Source of the DNA: Apium graveolens
Taxonomy: Eukaryota; Streptophyta; Magnoliopsida; Apiales; Apiaceae
Assembly: GCF_009905375.1 (NCBI RefSeq)
Contig: NC_133647.1
Coordinates: 6,953,144 to 7,017,143 of the forward strand
Direction of reading: 5' to 3'
Length of the DNA stretch: 64,000 bases
In this document: positions 22,242 to 32,996 of the stretch, piece by piece
Position numbering within the stretch: the stretch's first letter is position 1
How the letters are laid out: every line of letters begins with the position of its first letter
The notes under the pieces: generated by a model
What the model saw: only the letters and a program-made list of their open reading frames with translations
Databases searched by the model: none
Told to the model about the DNA's origin: nothing
Program-made: the position numbers and the translations under genes

Positions 22242-25200
22242 TGTAATAACCCCAATTTTTTGAATTTTTGAAACCCTTATGAATAGTTATTTTGGTGATT
22301 ATGCTGAATAAGAAAACTTTGCATACCACACTATGTAGGGGTTCTTTTATTGATCTTCTAAGATATTATTAGTACTCTATGTGGTATATAAGTGTATGTA
22401 AAGATCGTCAGAATCCAAATCCGAACACTTTGATTTTTCCCGAAAATCCACCAGATACCGAAAGAATTGAGTATAAGGGAACAGGATAAAAAGGATTTAA
22501 ATTCAAGGATTATAAGGGAGGATCATAAAAGGAATATAATGTATTGAGAAAGGTTAAGGGAACCCAAGTAATGAGATCCCGAGTATGATCCCTCAAACGA
22601 TAAACGAGAACGAAAGTTAAGCGAACCGTATAACAGATCAGCGGTCATTAGCCAAGTAATTAGAAGCTAATCAAAGAGGTTAGTGAGGATGATGTCATCA
22701 AACCAATAAGAAGAGGACAAGCATGGGAAGATGACATAAGATTGATGACCTAAGCATGACCAAAAAGGAAGGAAGTGTGGTTGATTATTAACCACACAAT
22801 TTTACATGGTTAAAAGGGTAATTAAAGAAAACAAAAACCTAGCAACCCAGTAAAACAAATCAAAAACATAAAAAACACAATTTGTCTCCCATTTTCTTCA
22901 AGAAGCTCTCGGCTTCTTTCTTAAGAAATGGGAAGTCCAGGCTCCTCCACTTGCTAATTTACAAGGTAATTATCCTAGCTTCTCCTAGTTAAGTTACATA
23001 CTTCCTAGGAATCTTAGTTTCAAAATCCTTTCCTAGCATTTCCTATAAATCATTTAAGAAGATGGTGAATAGTACTTTCTTGAAATTAATTTTTGTGTTC
23101 TTGATTTCTTTGAAAGATCAAGCTTGTAGGAGGTTAGATTAAGGCTTCCATGGGCATTCTAAGGATCTTTCATGGGTTAAAAGCTTTAAGGAAGGTATAA
23201 CTCTTCATGATCTTAGTCTTAAGTTTTGTTGTTTGGATTTCCTAATGTTTAGATGATGGGTTAGTGTAATGGGTGTGCAATCATAGTTAGAGCTTTGTTT
23301 AGTAAGTGGTTTTGTGATGTTTTGGAGTTGTAAATCTTGGTGATTAGTTAATGAACTTAAGTATAGTTTTGGTTCATGTTTGAGAATAATATAAATTGGA
23401 GAACTTGAGGTGTTGGGGCTGTTGTAGCATTTTTTGGATGGAGTTTGGTTGTATGGTTGATTTGTGGTTGATTTGTGGGTGATTTGCAGTAGGATAAAAT
23501 TTGGTAATCGCGTAAACATAGCCGTCGTAATGCCCGATTTACCTTAGACTACTTTTGTTCTTAACATCAGGACCCGTGAACTCACTGGTAGATTTTGACC
23601 ATTGACATGATTAGATAGTTCATGTTTCGAGCTTTGTTTTGATATGTGGTTCATTTGAATCCGATGTACGGTTTAGGAGAAACGACCGTTTTAAGTAACG
23701 GCGTTTCGCGGCCGAACCATTACCCCTCGCCTTACTTTGACACCTTGGTTATGGCCCTTAAATGACTAATTGGAGTATGAAACATTTATGTAAAGTGGAT
23801 TAGACAGTTGGTAAGGTGCTCGTGAAAGAATCGCCTTAAAACTCTTAATGGTTAATTTATTAAAAATGGTGGAGCCGAGGATACACGAGCGACTTAAGTG
23901 AATCATTAAGCGCTAAAGCAAACATTAGGGTTCAATTGGTTAAAGTCTAGTTTCTTAAGCGACCGGGGTTTAATTCCGACTTATGTTATTGTTCATAGGT
24001 TATCGGACCCACTCTAAGCTTAAGTCGATCCGGAAGCACTCAGGCAAGTTTTCTACCCGTTATACTGTTGTTGTGATGTATACATATGTATATGCATTAT
24101 CTTGTGATAGATGCATGATGGTTAATTAGCAAATTCTTGCGATATATTGGAGCATGTGATATGGTATATATGCATGCATGTTTCGTAATCTTGATACATA
24201 TATATGTTGATTCAGTTGCATAATACATATGCTAAAGATAAGCAGTAATTGTGTATACCCTTAGTATAGGGGACCCCAAGGTGAACATTTTCTAAAATCG
24301 GGAGTCGATGTTCCCGAGTATATTATATATATATATTTATATATATATATATATAAATATATTGATATAGTTTTCAAAACTATTAATCGAATAAGGTTTA
24401 TTCGATAACTTTATTTTATTTAATGAGTATTAATTTGAATATTCATTCGAGGACTTATGACTCGCTTTATTTTATTTTATGACTAATATTTTGAATATTC
24501 ATTCGAGGACTTATGACTCCGCTTATTTACTAAATAATATTCTTTATTTTATTAAAGAATAATGTTTCGATAATTAAACTTATTTTCGATTATTCAAATA
24601 AAGATTATACTTTTGTATAAGTATATCTTGGGTTATTTAATATCCATTTTAAGTATGGGTTTTAAAACTTCTACTTCAATTATTTTTATAAAGATTATTC
24701 ACTATGGGAATATTATTTAAATAATAATATTCAGATATTTTCTAATATATCAGGACTAATTTATTTCAGTAAATCAGCATTACTCCTAACATTCTTAAAA
24801 TGTTTTCGAGTCTTCAAAATGATTTTAAAAGTTAGAGCGGATCCCAAAACTCATTTTTATATTTAAGATCTTCCTTTCAAAGGGGATTTAAATACTCGTT
24901 CAAAACCTGAGGGATCTGGCTCTGTGGTATATTTTATATTCACACTGTGGTTGCTGTTTTGAGACAATAATTTGATTACTTGCCCAATGTTCGGGAAGTA
25001 AGTCCATCTGATTGAGTCGGCATAAGCGACAGGCCGGGGTACGGTCTATGAAGGTGTAAGAGGCTGGTTGACACTCCATCTACGCGTGAGTGGCCGGGTA
25101 ACGGTCTAGCGCGAGGTCCGAAGGCGGCCAGGGTGATGACCGGCGAGGAATTCATCCATCTACAGTAGAAAAGGTTACTTATTGGTATTTTTGCCTGATC

Positions 25201-26296
25201 AGCAAGATATCGGGTTTATGTCAAAAGTCTTTTCCTTTCCAAAATTCATTGGATATTGCAACTCTATTCATACTTTATATAACAGAGCTTTTCAGGAAAT
25301 GTATGAGAGATATATATGGATATATATATATATATATATCGGGACTTAATGAAGTATCTCCTAACTTCATTTCTTTCAATTATATTTCAAAGATTGAATC
25401 TATTCAAGTCTTATCTTGTATTCTCATCTGTGTGATGAACTTTTGAAACTAATTATAACTTGAACGGTGGTAGTTCAAGTAGTATTCGGAAAAGATATAA
25501 GTATATTGGAGTATCTTGTAACTTCATCTTTTAAACTTATATCTAGTAAATGATTATCTTGTGCATGTCAAAGATTTTCAGAAAAATGTTGAGACAAGGT
25601 TAGATATATGAGATCACCTTGCAACGATATTTTTATACAGTTATAAACTGGAACTCTTTGTATATTATACATGTCAGAGGATTTCAAAGATTGTGAAAAG
25701 TATATATGTATATATATATACTGAATATTTTGTGACTTGGTCGCGTTAAGATATCAGCTTGGTTCATTTCTTCTTGACCAAGACTTTCATGAGTACTATA
25801 AGAATGCTCATATATTGTTAATTATTATACATATTATTTTGGTGGGCTTGTTGCTCACATTTGCTTTCTTCTTTCATCACACAACAACAGATAGAAAAGA
25901 TTAACAGGACCAAGTTCCCGATTCACAAGTGGTTAGGAAACGTTCCGCAGTTTCCTGTAGGCATTGATGCCGTTGTAGCCGAGGTAGGATCTACCAATAG
26001 GCTAGGCTTTCAACTTTTAATGTACCAGACTTATGTATATTTATGAATTGTAATAATGGCAAAGAATACGTAAATCATTCAAACCCTTTTTATGGTGAAA
26101 TGGTTTATAATTTTGGAATAAGATGACTTGTGTTATTTTTGGATATTCATCTCTGAGACTATAACTTGTGGTGTGTGTGTGTATATTGTGGGGTCACAGT
26201 ACACAGTAGTTGGTTGACTGTTAAGATTAAGTATTGATAAGGAAAATGGAACTCATGACAAACCGAACCCCCGACCCCGGATTTTGGGGTGTTACA
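22242..26296 (+). repeat. 3' LTR of T1
   Basis: Starts TGTAATAACCCC, ends TTTGGGGTGTTACA. Compared with the 5' copy it has an extra 262 bp (about 24913-25174), about 45 bp near 22922-22968 and about 21 bp near 25553. Since the extra 262 bp are GC-richer and bounded by GG microhomology, loss from the 5' LTR is more likely than gain. Confidence 0.92.
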
Positions 26297-26600
26297 GGTC
26301 TTCTGTCGGAGAACCCCCAAACTGAACTGAGTTCTGTATCATCTGAATCATGCTCGACTTGATCTCAAAGATGTTAGCCGAGATGGCTGGTTGGACAATG
26401 CAAGACCGAATATCATTAATCTTCGGTTGAGAGTAATCCATCAAAGCCTTCATATTCGCTTCTGGTTCTCCCTTTGGAATAAGAGCTTCTTCTTCAACTT
26501 TCTCTTTGACAAGAACTTCTTCGAAAACTTCATTAGCTACTACAACTTCTTCTTCAGCTTTATCCAGTGTTCTCTTACGAGACCGAGAACGTGTATGCAT
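26297..26600 (-). pseudogene. A2 gag N-terminus
   Basis: A 101-codon open frame on the minus strand starts at the ATG complementary to 26598-26600 with MHTRSRSRKRTLD, is Glu-rich (EEEVVVANEVFEEVLVKEKVEEEAL), and reaches the block SCIVQPAISANIFEIKSSMI and NSVQFGGSPTED at the edge of the T1 insertion. The next residues of the same protein are found at 12959 and leftward. The first Met lies 92 bp after the LTR. Confidence 0.85.
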
Positions 26601-26669
26601 ACACGCTCGCTAGAGTACCTGAAGCACGACAAGGAAATAAGTAAGTAACAATGTCCTGGTCAATGAACT

Positions 26670-26687
26670 TCAACGATAACAACGCCA
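26670..26687 (-). promoter_or_regulatory. Primer binding site of A2 (tRNA-Asp type, decayed)
   Basis: On the minus strand, TGGCGTTGTTATCGTTGA starts 5 nt inside the 5' LTR. Athila-like elements commonly use the 3' end of tRNA-Asp (TGGCGCCGTTGCCGGGGA). Most differences are C to T or G to T or A changes, consistent with decay of a methylated site. Confidence 0.6.
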
Positions 26688-26692
26688 AAACT

Positions 26693-28149
26693 TGTTAGGA
26701 CGAAAACACACGCTAATATTCACTCAAGTATACGCGATCACAAGTAATATAGAATTATTTATAGTTCGTTCCCACAAAGACTAGTTAGGTTAGTTTCAAT
26801 CAATGCACTTATGCAACAATGGCATGGTTATTATTCAATGCTAAGAAGAATAACAATTTGAGGTTGTTTATAACTATGATTAACTAAGAGATTATACTAA
26901 AGACTTTAACTAAGAGATTAAAAGGAGTGATTAACTATATGACACAAACATGGGATTCTAACTTCATTACTACTTCATTCAATAGGCTTTTTGTTCTTAA
27001 CCTTAGCTTGCAATGGTGATGACACTAATCAGATAACACGAAACTAGTAAATGCCAACTTTCATTATATGAATACCCTACTACCTGACATCCACAAAAGA
27101 GAAAGAAGCTGAACAGACACCAATTATATTGAGACCCTGTATGTCTATAGAATTTGACAATATAAAGGTTCAATGCACAAGTTATCTATCATGATTACAT
27201 AGGGCAAGTAAGATGGTTAAAATTACCTACTAATCATGCATATCAAATACATGAACCTATGCTAGCATGGCAAGTTCTAAACCCTTATATTCACTTTCGC
27301 TTCAATAGAGATTAACACGCTATCTTACAAGTTTGCGACGCTCATAAGACGAATAAGCACAACCAATACTAGGAAATCATACAATCACCACATACTAAGG
27401 TTTCAAAACAAATTAACAAAAGAAATCTATAAGTAAATCCCTAAAACCCCATGATAACGATTAGCCCATAATCAGACTAATGATCAACGTGGGTTCCGAT
27501 GGAAGCATGGTAAAATAAATGTAGTCTTTACACTGAATAAATAATAACTAAGTACGTAACAAGAGAATAGGTTCAACAAACAAGAAACGAGCATTCAAGA
27601 CTAGAACTTAAAATAAAGAATCACAAGAATAAACTAAGTCTTCTTCGCCTTCGTTGAATTGTGCTACAGGTCTTCTTGTCGATCTCTCCTTAAGCTCTAT
27701 TGTATCTTTTTATTGAAAAATGACCTTAAGTTGTCATTATATATCAGCCCATGAAGATTAGAAGTCTAGAAAATAAGAATTATAGTAAAAACATGATTCC
27801 TGGAAATTGACCAGGCGCGGCCACGTGCTTCACCAGCGCGGGCGCACTGCAATTCTGCATCTACAGCGCGGGCGCGCGCTACCACAGCGCGGGCGCGCTA
27901 ACCTTCTGGAAAATATTTATTTTCTTGTTTTCTTTGCTGGTTTGAGTTGGCAATTCTCGAGCGATCTTCCTGAGCACCATCATAACATCAATTTAGCAAC
28001 AAAACAATGATACATCTCATGATTCTTCTATTTATGCCTGAAATGCAAAAATATTATAAAAACATATCAAATACACAAATAACTCGAGTACAAAACATCA
28101 ATTCAAGCGTTTATAGAGCATTCTAAATGGACATAAATGCCACTTAACA
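26693..28149 (-). repeat. 5' LTR of Athila-type element A2
   Basis: On the minus strand the LTR starts TGTTAAGTGGCATTTATG (28149 leftward) and ends GTCCTAACA at 26693. It matches the A1 LTR at 6895-8347 in both termini, length, TATA position and GC repeats, although the copies are clearly diverged. Absence of a polypurine tract right of 28149 and presence of a primer site left of 26693 show it is the 5' LTR. Confidence 0.9.
27811..27899 (-). repeat. GC-rich repeats in the A2 LTR
   Basis: CAGCGCGGGCGC occurs three times (about 27834, 27864 and 27885) after a GGCGCGGCCACGTG word. It is the reverse-complement equivalent of the repeats in the A1 LTR, with different spacing and number. Confidence 0.75.
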
Positions 28150-28538
28150 CCAGGTTTATTGTATAACGGAAGGAAAAGAATAAAAAAATATATATTTAAT
28201 GGGGGAAAGCTTCAAGGGAGGACTGTCTGTAGCTTCTTTTTAATACGCATGCTCCTAAGTAAGCTACATAAAGAGAGTCATTCTTGTTTATTTGATGTAC
28301 AGAAGAAATAAAACACAAGCACATCTCTAGTACTTCTGTTAATAGTAGTAGTTAACCACTCTCTCCCCACATTTTCTTTATATACACTAGAGTATCCACC
28401 TTATATTTTTATTCATATTCTATTGATCACCACCACATTTGTTTTTTATTCATGGCAGAAAGTTCGAGTTTATTTTCTCTCTCAAAAGAAATTGTTTTTT
28501 TGCAAAAATCATATATTTGTTTTTACAAATATTTCACA
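28150..28538 (+). repeat. Probable copia 5' LTR (element G), left end uncertain
   Basis: The stretch ends TATTTCACA followed at once by ATATCAAGAGCC, which resembles the tRNA-Met-type primer site of copia elements, and a copia gag begins 60 bp further on. It contains CTCTCCCCACATTTTC followed by TTTATATACA, a plausible TATA region. The left end coincides with the A2 LTR edge, so A2 may have inserted into this LTR. Confidence 0.5.
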
Positions 28539-28589
28539 ATATCAAGAGCCTAGCTTTTCAAGTGAGTGGGAGCGATTGTAGAAGACATG

Positions 28590-29230
28590 AAGGTAAAGAT
28601 AAAAAAAATGATGGCAAATTTTATGGATTTTGAAAGATGCAAACTGAATATTATTTATTTCAAAAAAACTACACGAATCGCTGAAAGAGAAGAAACCATC
28701 TTCCATTAAGGATGAAGACTGGAAGCTATTGGACATGTGGGCTCGGGTGATTGTCAGGTTGACATTAACGAAGAACGTTGCTTATAATATTGTCAAGGAA
28801 ATGATACCTTATTGTTTAATCAAAGCTTTGTCAACATGTATGAGAAGCCGTCAACTTTAAATAAGGTGTATTTTATTCTTTTATTTGTTACCAAGATATT
28901 GAATGAAGGCGATTGCATTGTTGATCATGTGAATGACTTTAATTTTATCCTAGCAAGATTGGTTGTGGTGGATATTAAATTCAATGATGAAGTACAAGCC
29001 TTGTTGTTGGTATCCTTATTATCAGACAATCGGTCAGGATTTGTCACTGCTATAAGTAGGAGATGACTTTTCATGGAGTTCGATATTCGATTCTTGGAAA
29101 ACAATATTCATAGGAGTAACTCAGGAGAGTCATCAGGTTCTTTGTTGAGTCCTGAGAGTATAGGAAGAAAGTTTGAAAGGGGCAGGATAAGGGACGTAGC
29201 AAATCATCAGTATTTAATGGAAAGCAAACT
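28590..29230 (+). pseudogene. Copia gag fragment (UBN2-type), element G
   Basis: Frames on the + strand give DGKFYGF, KMQTEYYLFQKNYTN, then DWKLLDMWARVIVRLTLTKN and VAYNIVKE, then an 84-codon frame with FVNMYEKPSTLNKVYFI, DHVNDFNFILARL and DIKFNDEVQALLLVSLL, and finally GDDFSWSSI. This is the order of a Ty1/copia Gag (UBN2 family) capsid region. Several frame changes break it, and it ends near 29230 against minus-strand Sire sequence. Confidence 0.78.
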
Positions 29231-29439
29231 GAATTTTAAATTATAATTGATATTGTTGACATTTTATCATGATTACAATACTTTCAGCATTTACCTCAAT
29301 TAGGATTTGATATCCATCACGAGTTGACCTGTCAGTATTTGATTTATTTTTCTCACATATTCATCGATATTTCCTCTATTTCTCATAACTTATCATGCCA
29401 AGTTCATTGTGAAGCATTATGAATGTAGATTTTTACAAT

Positions 29440-30180
29440 GGCTTGGTGAAACTATCAGTCAATTTTTTATCAGTAAAAACAAAATAAAGTTTAGTTGTCC
29501 TTTCGGTGACATGCTCCCTTATAAATTGATATCTGATATTGATATATTTTGGAAAGGAATGTTACACTTTATTTCCTGTCATGGAAAATTTTAATTATAA
29601 CAATAAATAGGAATTTTAGAATGTGATAAACCATATTCCATTAGCTAATTTATTATTCAAAGTATCTGAGCATAACAATTTTCAGCAACTTTCAGCAGCA
29701 ATATACTCAATTTCTGTAGTTGATGTGGAAATTTATATATGTTTCTTACTAAACCAAGAAACAAGCCTTTCACACAAAAAACTGAAAACTTTCGTATTTT
29801 CTTTTCATGTCCATTATTTTGCATGCTCCAAAATTAGCATCTGAGTAACCAATCAGATTAAAATATGATTCCATGGTATACCACAATTCAAGTGATGGTG
29901 CTTCTTGCAAGTATCTAAAAATTCTTTACCTACAATCAAATGATTAGGCTCTCTTGGCTTAGCCTCGAATCTTGCAGACAAACATGTTACATACATAATA
30001 TCTAGCTTGCTAGTAGTTAAGTATAGTAAAGACCAAATCTTACCTCTATAGTTTGTTATATCTACCTCAATAGCACTTTCTTGTATGTTAAACATTTTAA
30101 CAGATTCCATTGTATACTTTTAGTGATTGATAAAAATTTCCTCATCATTTTGTTTAACTTGAAAACACTAAAAGTCACTC
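29440..30180 (-). pseudogene. S1 late RT and RNaseH remnant
   Basis: An 85-codon frame (29853-30110) reads ITNYRGKIWSLLYLTTSKLD and YVTCLSARFEAKPREPN, matching the S2 sequence ITNYRGMIDSFLYLTASRPN and YFYARFRADPRKP. Upstream pieces give FQVKQNDEEIFINH. Leftward to 29440 the RNaseH approach is recognisable only by comparison with S2 39300-39660. Confidence 0.75.
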
Positions 30181-30199
30181 ATTTCTGTCATCATACATG

Positions 30200-30580
30200 T
30201 TGGGTAAAACACTAATGTGCATGTGTACACAATTGCAAACAAGTAATAGAGTGGTAAATATCACATATCATTATTCAAGGACTATCTATTTTTGTAAATA
30301 AAAATTAATATCAAATAATTCAGTCATTGGACAGAAAATGAATTTTGGTTTTTCTAATTAAACTAATTAATATTAACTAAATAACTAACTAATATTATAC
30401 TAACATGGAGAGTTGGATGTTTAAACACAAAAAGCTGAGTCAAAATAATTTCTTTCACCTAGTATGTTCATGTTGGCAATAAAGTAGTGTAATACTACAT
30501 CATTATCACTGTTCACTAACTTTAAATTTATTTGATCATAGTTTTCTCTGCATGTTAGTGAGCAAATAAATTTTTCAACT
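30200..30580 (-). other. AT-rich gap in S1 where RT should be
   Basis: Between the integrase C-terminus and the late RT block no RT palm motif is visible. The sequence is very AT-rich (runs such as AATTAATATTAAC) and unlike S2 40074-40950. It is either a replacement or a heavily decayed remainder. Confidence 0.45.
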
Positions 30581-30599
30581 CATCATGGTCATATACATC

Positions 30600-31090
30600 T
30601 TCTAGATATGTTCTCAGATTGTAAACTCTGAAGGCTTTTGTAGATAGTAGATAACCAAAAAAATGCCTTCATCAGCTTTTAGATCTAATTTGGTAAGTCG
30701 TTCTAGATGAGTTATGAGAATAAAACACTTGCAGCCAAAAATATGAAAGTGCTTCAAATTTTGCTTCTTTTCCTTCACCATCTCAAATGGTGTTTTACCA
30801 TGGTTGTTGATCAAAGTTGCATTTTGTGTGAAGCAGGTAGTTTGTATAGCCTCAGCCAAAAAGTAGGTTAGCAATCTTGCTTCCTCTAGCATGGTTTTTG
30901 TAGCTTCTATGAGAGTTCTATTCTTTCTTTCAATAACTCTATTTTGTTGTGGAGTTCCAAGGGCAGAAAAATCTTATTTTATCCCCTTGTATTTGCAGAA
31001 CTCTTCCACAGAACTGTTCTTGAATTTAGTTCCATTATCACTTCTAATGATCTTCACTTTTTATGTTGATCCTTTTTCTAAAATCTCCTA
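30600..31090 (-). pseudogene. S1 integrase remnant
   Basis: The minus strand gives IIRSDNGTKFKNSS (second catalytic D block), FSALGTPQQNRVIERKNRTL (with the catalytic E in ERKNR), then a 92-codon frame with EEARLLTYFLAEAIQT, FEMVKEKKQNLKHFHIFGCK and KLDLKADEGIFL. The N-terminal zinc domain and the first D are missing: the text jumps from the gag-end coiled coil (about 31100-31200) to IIRSDNG. Confidence 0.8.
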
Positions 31091-31479
31091 AGTTGTTTTT
31101 TTTGAGTTAGTCCAAAGCTTAATAACCTCTCTTTCTTTAGTTAACTCCTTTTCAAGATAAGCATGATTTTCTAACAATTTATCTTTTATATAAACAGCAT
31201 TATCTAATTTTTTTTTAAAATTTCTAGCATGGAAAGCAACTCAATTTCCAGGTGATCATTCATTTCTTTAACTCAGAGTTTACACTTTTGATTCTATTAT
31301 TCTCTAAGGTTCAATCCCTATAACTAACATGCAGAGATTTATTAAACAATATTAATTCATAGAAATCATTAGTATAAAAAACAAGTGTGGTTTGAGGTAC
31401 ATTTAATTCAGCAGTGTCAGCCTCTATTTCAGCATTTCCCATAAGGGCATAATCTACACCATCATCTGAATCTGATGAA

Positions 31480-32315
31480 TCATCTCAGTTTTTCTTTTTT
31501 ATGATCAAGGCTTGTTTCTTCTCAGCTGTAGACTTTCTCATTTGTGTTCTCTTCAACTTTAAGTGCAGTTCGTCTAGCCTTTGGTCCTTTTCTCTTAATC
31601 CTGTGCTCCATATCTAGTTCATGAGTCTTCAATATTCCATATATCTCATCCAGAGATGTTTTTTCAAGTTCATAATTATCCCTTATTGATATGACCTTAA
31701 AGTCCCACTTTTCAGGGAGTGCAAGAAAAAACTTCAAGTTTGAGTCCTCTAAGTCATATTCCTTCTTAAAAAGAGATAGTTCATTCAACAGCTTTTGAAA
31801 TCTATCATAGATCTCATTTAAGGACTCATTGACTTTTGATTCAAAGTGCTCCTATTCTTGAGTAAGTAATGTCCTCATGTTTTTCTTTATGGTCGTACTA
31901 CCTTGACACTTTACTTCTAAAGCATCCCAAATTTCCTTTGATGTTTTACATCCAATAACTCTATTGGACATAATAGTATCAAGACTACTATGCAAAATAT
32001 ATATTATTTTTAAATCTTTCATAATAGATGAAAGATCTTCAGGACAATAATCCTTCTTATCTTTATCAACCATCTTTTTAACTTGACCAGCAACTGATTC
32101 TGCCACCTTCATTGGCTTATGAGGACCATCATAAATCCTGCTTAGATATTCAGGATCTATAGCTTCCAAAAACATGGCCATCTTGACCTTTCAGATTGCA
32201 TATACATGTATCTTTAGGATTAGAACCTTGATAGCTTCATACCTACTCATTTTATTTCTAATCTGTGATGTCGCTGGGGGTGCAGTGGATTCTGTTGTGC
32301 TTCTTTGTCTGCCAT
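31480..32315 (-). pseudogene. S1 gag
   Basis: The likely start is the ATG complementary to 32313-32315 (MADKEAQQNP). Two frames follow: MAMFLEAIDPEYLSRIYDGP and MSNRVIGCKTSKEIWDALEV (31852-32181), and after a stop NELSLFKKEYDLEDSNLKFF, LALPEKWDFKVISIRD and THELDMEHRIKRKG (31522-31788). This is the UBN2-type Gag capsid of Sire-like copia elements. S2 and its duplicate carry the same gene. Confidence 0.85.
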
Positions 32316-32375
32316 TAAAGATTGATTTTCAGATCTTAAACTATTTGTATATCAAAAGCAAGCTCCAATATCAAT

Positions 32376-32883
32376 TGTTACGTCCGTAATAAAACTTTAG
32401 AGGGGGTGAATACAGTTTATGCAAATAATTCGATAACAGTTAACAAAATTCATAGTTTTCATATTAACATATACAAACTGATTACAAAAGTACTCTCTCA
32501 AAGGATGAACAATTATCCTTGAGAGATTCTAGGTTATCTGAAAGATATAACAATTCATAACTCATATAGAATAAACTTAATATGTGCTTATATAATGCAC
32601 AATTACACAATCAATAAGAAATCGTATTCTATTATAATAAGGAAACCTAATACATATACATGTATGATTGCTTCTGAAATACAGTTCTTCGCCGCCTTGA
32701 ATTTTGCGATCCTTTTCCTTCTCGAATATCTACTAAAGTGACTAAATCATGATGACATCAAATGTTGATCATCAGGTACTGATGGACAGGTACTGATGAC
32801 CTCACCTTTAGTAAATACTGATATTAAGTCCTGATAATAAACTCTGATAGTTTATAACCAGATATCTTCAATTATATCTTATA
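32376..32883 (-). repeat. LTR1, shared between tandem Sire elements S1 and S2
   Basis: The 508-bp repeat matches LTR2 (43156-43665) at about 88 percent by eye. Its left side carries a primer-site-like sequence (GCTCCAATATCAAT, minus-strand 5' LTR context) and its right side a polypurine tract (minus-strand 3' LTR context). It therefore serves as the 5' LTR of S1 and the 3' LTR of S2. On the minus strand the end is ACGTAACA. Confidence 0.85.
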
Positions 32884-32884
32884 A

Positions 32885-32897
32885 TCTCCCCCAACTT
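32885..32897 (-). promoter_or_regulatory. Polypurine tract of S2
   Basis: The minus strand reads AAGTTGGGGGAGA one to two bases before the LTR1 start. The sequence CTCCCCCAACTTGTGCATAA beside it on the + strand is characteristic of this copia type. Confidence 0.78.
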
Positions 32898-32996
32898 GTG
32901 CATAATGTAATTATGTAAAAGTTCTAATTGATGATGTCAAAAACTAGCTAAATTCAGAAATCAAATAAACATAAAAAATATTACAGACAGTGAACA

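Larger units (their letters stand above)
12960..26296 (+). mobile_element. Tekay-like chromovirus derivative T1, complete ends, scrambled interior
   Basis: Long direct LTRs (3710 and 4055 bp) flank a 5572-bp interior with an iMet-type primer site and a polypurine tract. The C-terminal integrase ends in a chromodomain-like tail (VIKLF, W-K-N, LESAMLRKYPYSF), placing it near the Tekay/Del chromoviruses. The interior has a part of RT/RNaseH before gag, then a second RNaseH end and the integrase, all full of stops. Over the first 330 bp the LTRs differ by about 4-5 percent by eye, far less than the interior has decayed. Confidence 0.9.
11262..28149 (-). mobile_element. Athila-type element A2 (5' half), interrupted by a Tekay-like element
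   Basis: On the minus strand the parts are a 5' LTR (26693-28149), a tRNA-Asp-like primer site, gag start (26297-26600), a 13.3-kb insertion (12960-26296), the rest of gag (11613-12959) and the start of protease (11262-11612). The two gag halves meet in phase at the insertion: the left part begins with the PNMHIREF block and the right part ends GGSPTED. RT, integrase and the 3' LTR are missing because the element stops at the CACTA terminus at 11262. Confidence 0.88.
29240..32375 (-). mobile_element. Left Sire-type copia body S1, 3' truncated
   Basis: Read from 32375 leftward: decayed primer site, gag (31522-32315), coiled-coil stretch, a deletion, integrase core remainder (30600-31090), a stretch without RT palm (30200-30560), late RT/RNaseH (29440-30180). 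The element shares its 5' LTR (32376-32883) with S2, and its own 3' LTR and additional ORF are missing. Confidence 0.8.

Noticed and set aside
23205..23519. Thr/Asn-rich minus-strand frame, also in shorter form at 14005-14196
   Set aside because: It lies in both T1 LTRs and is a by-product of LTR duplication; composition mirrors the AT-rich complement.
27807..28010. Arg-rich + strand frame with RGRALPQRGR
   Set aside because: It is a translation of the GC-rich repeats in the A2 LTR on the wrong strand.
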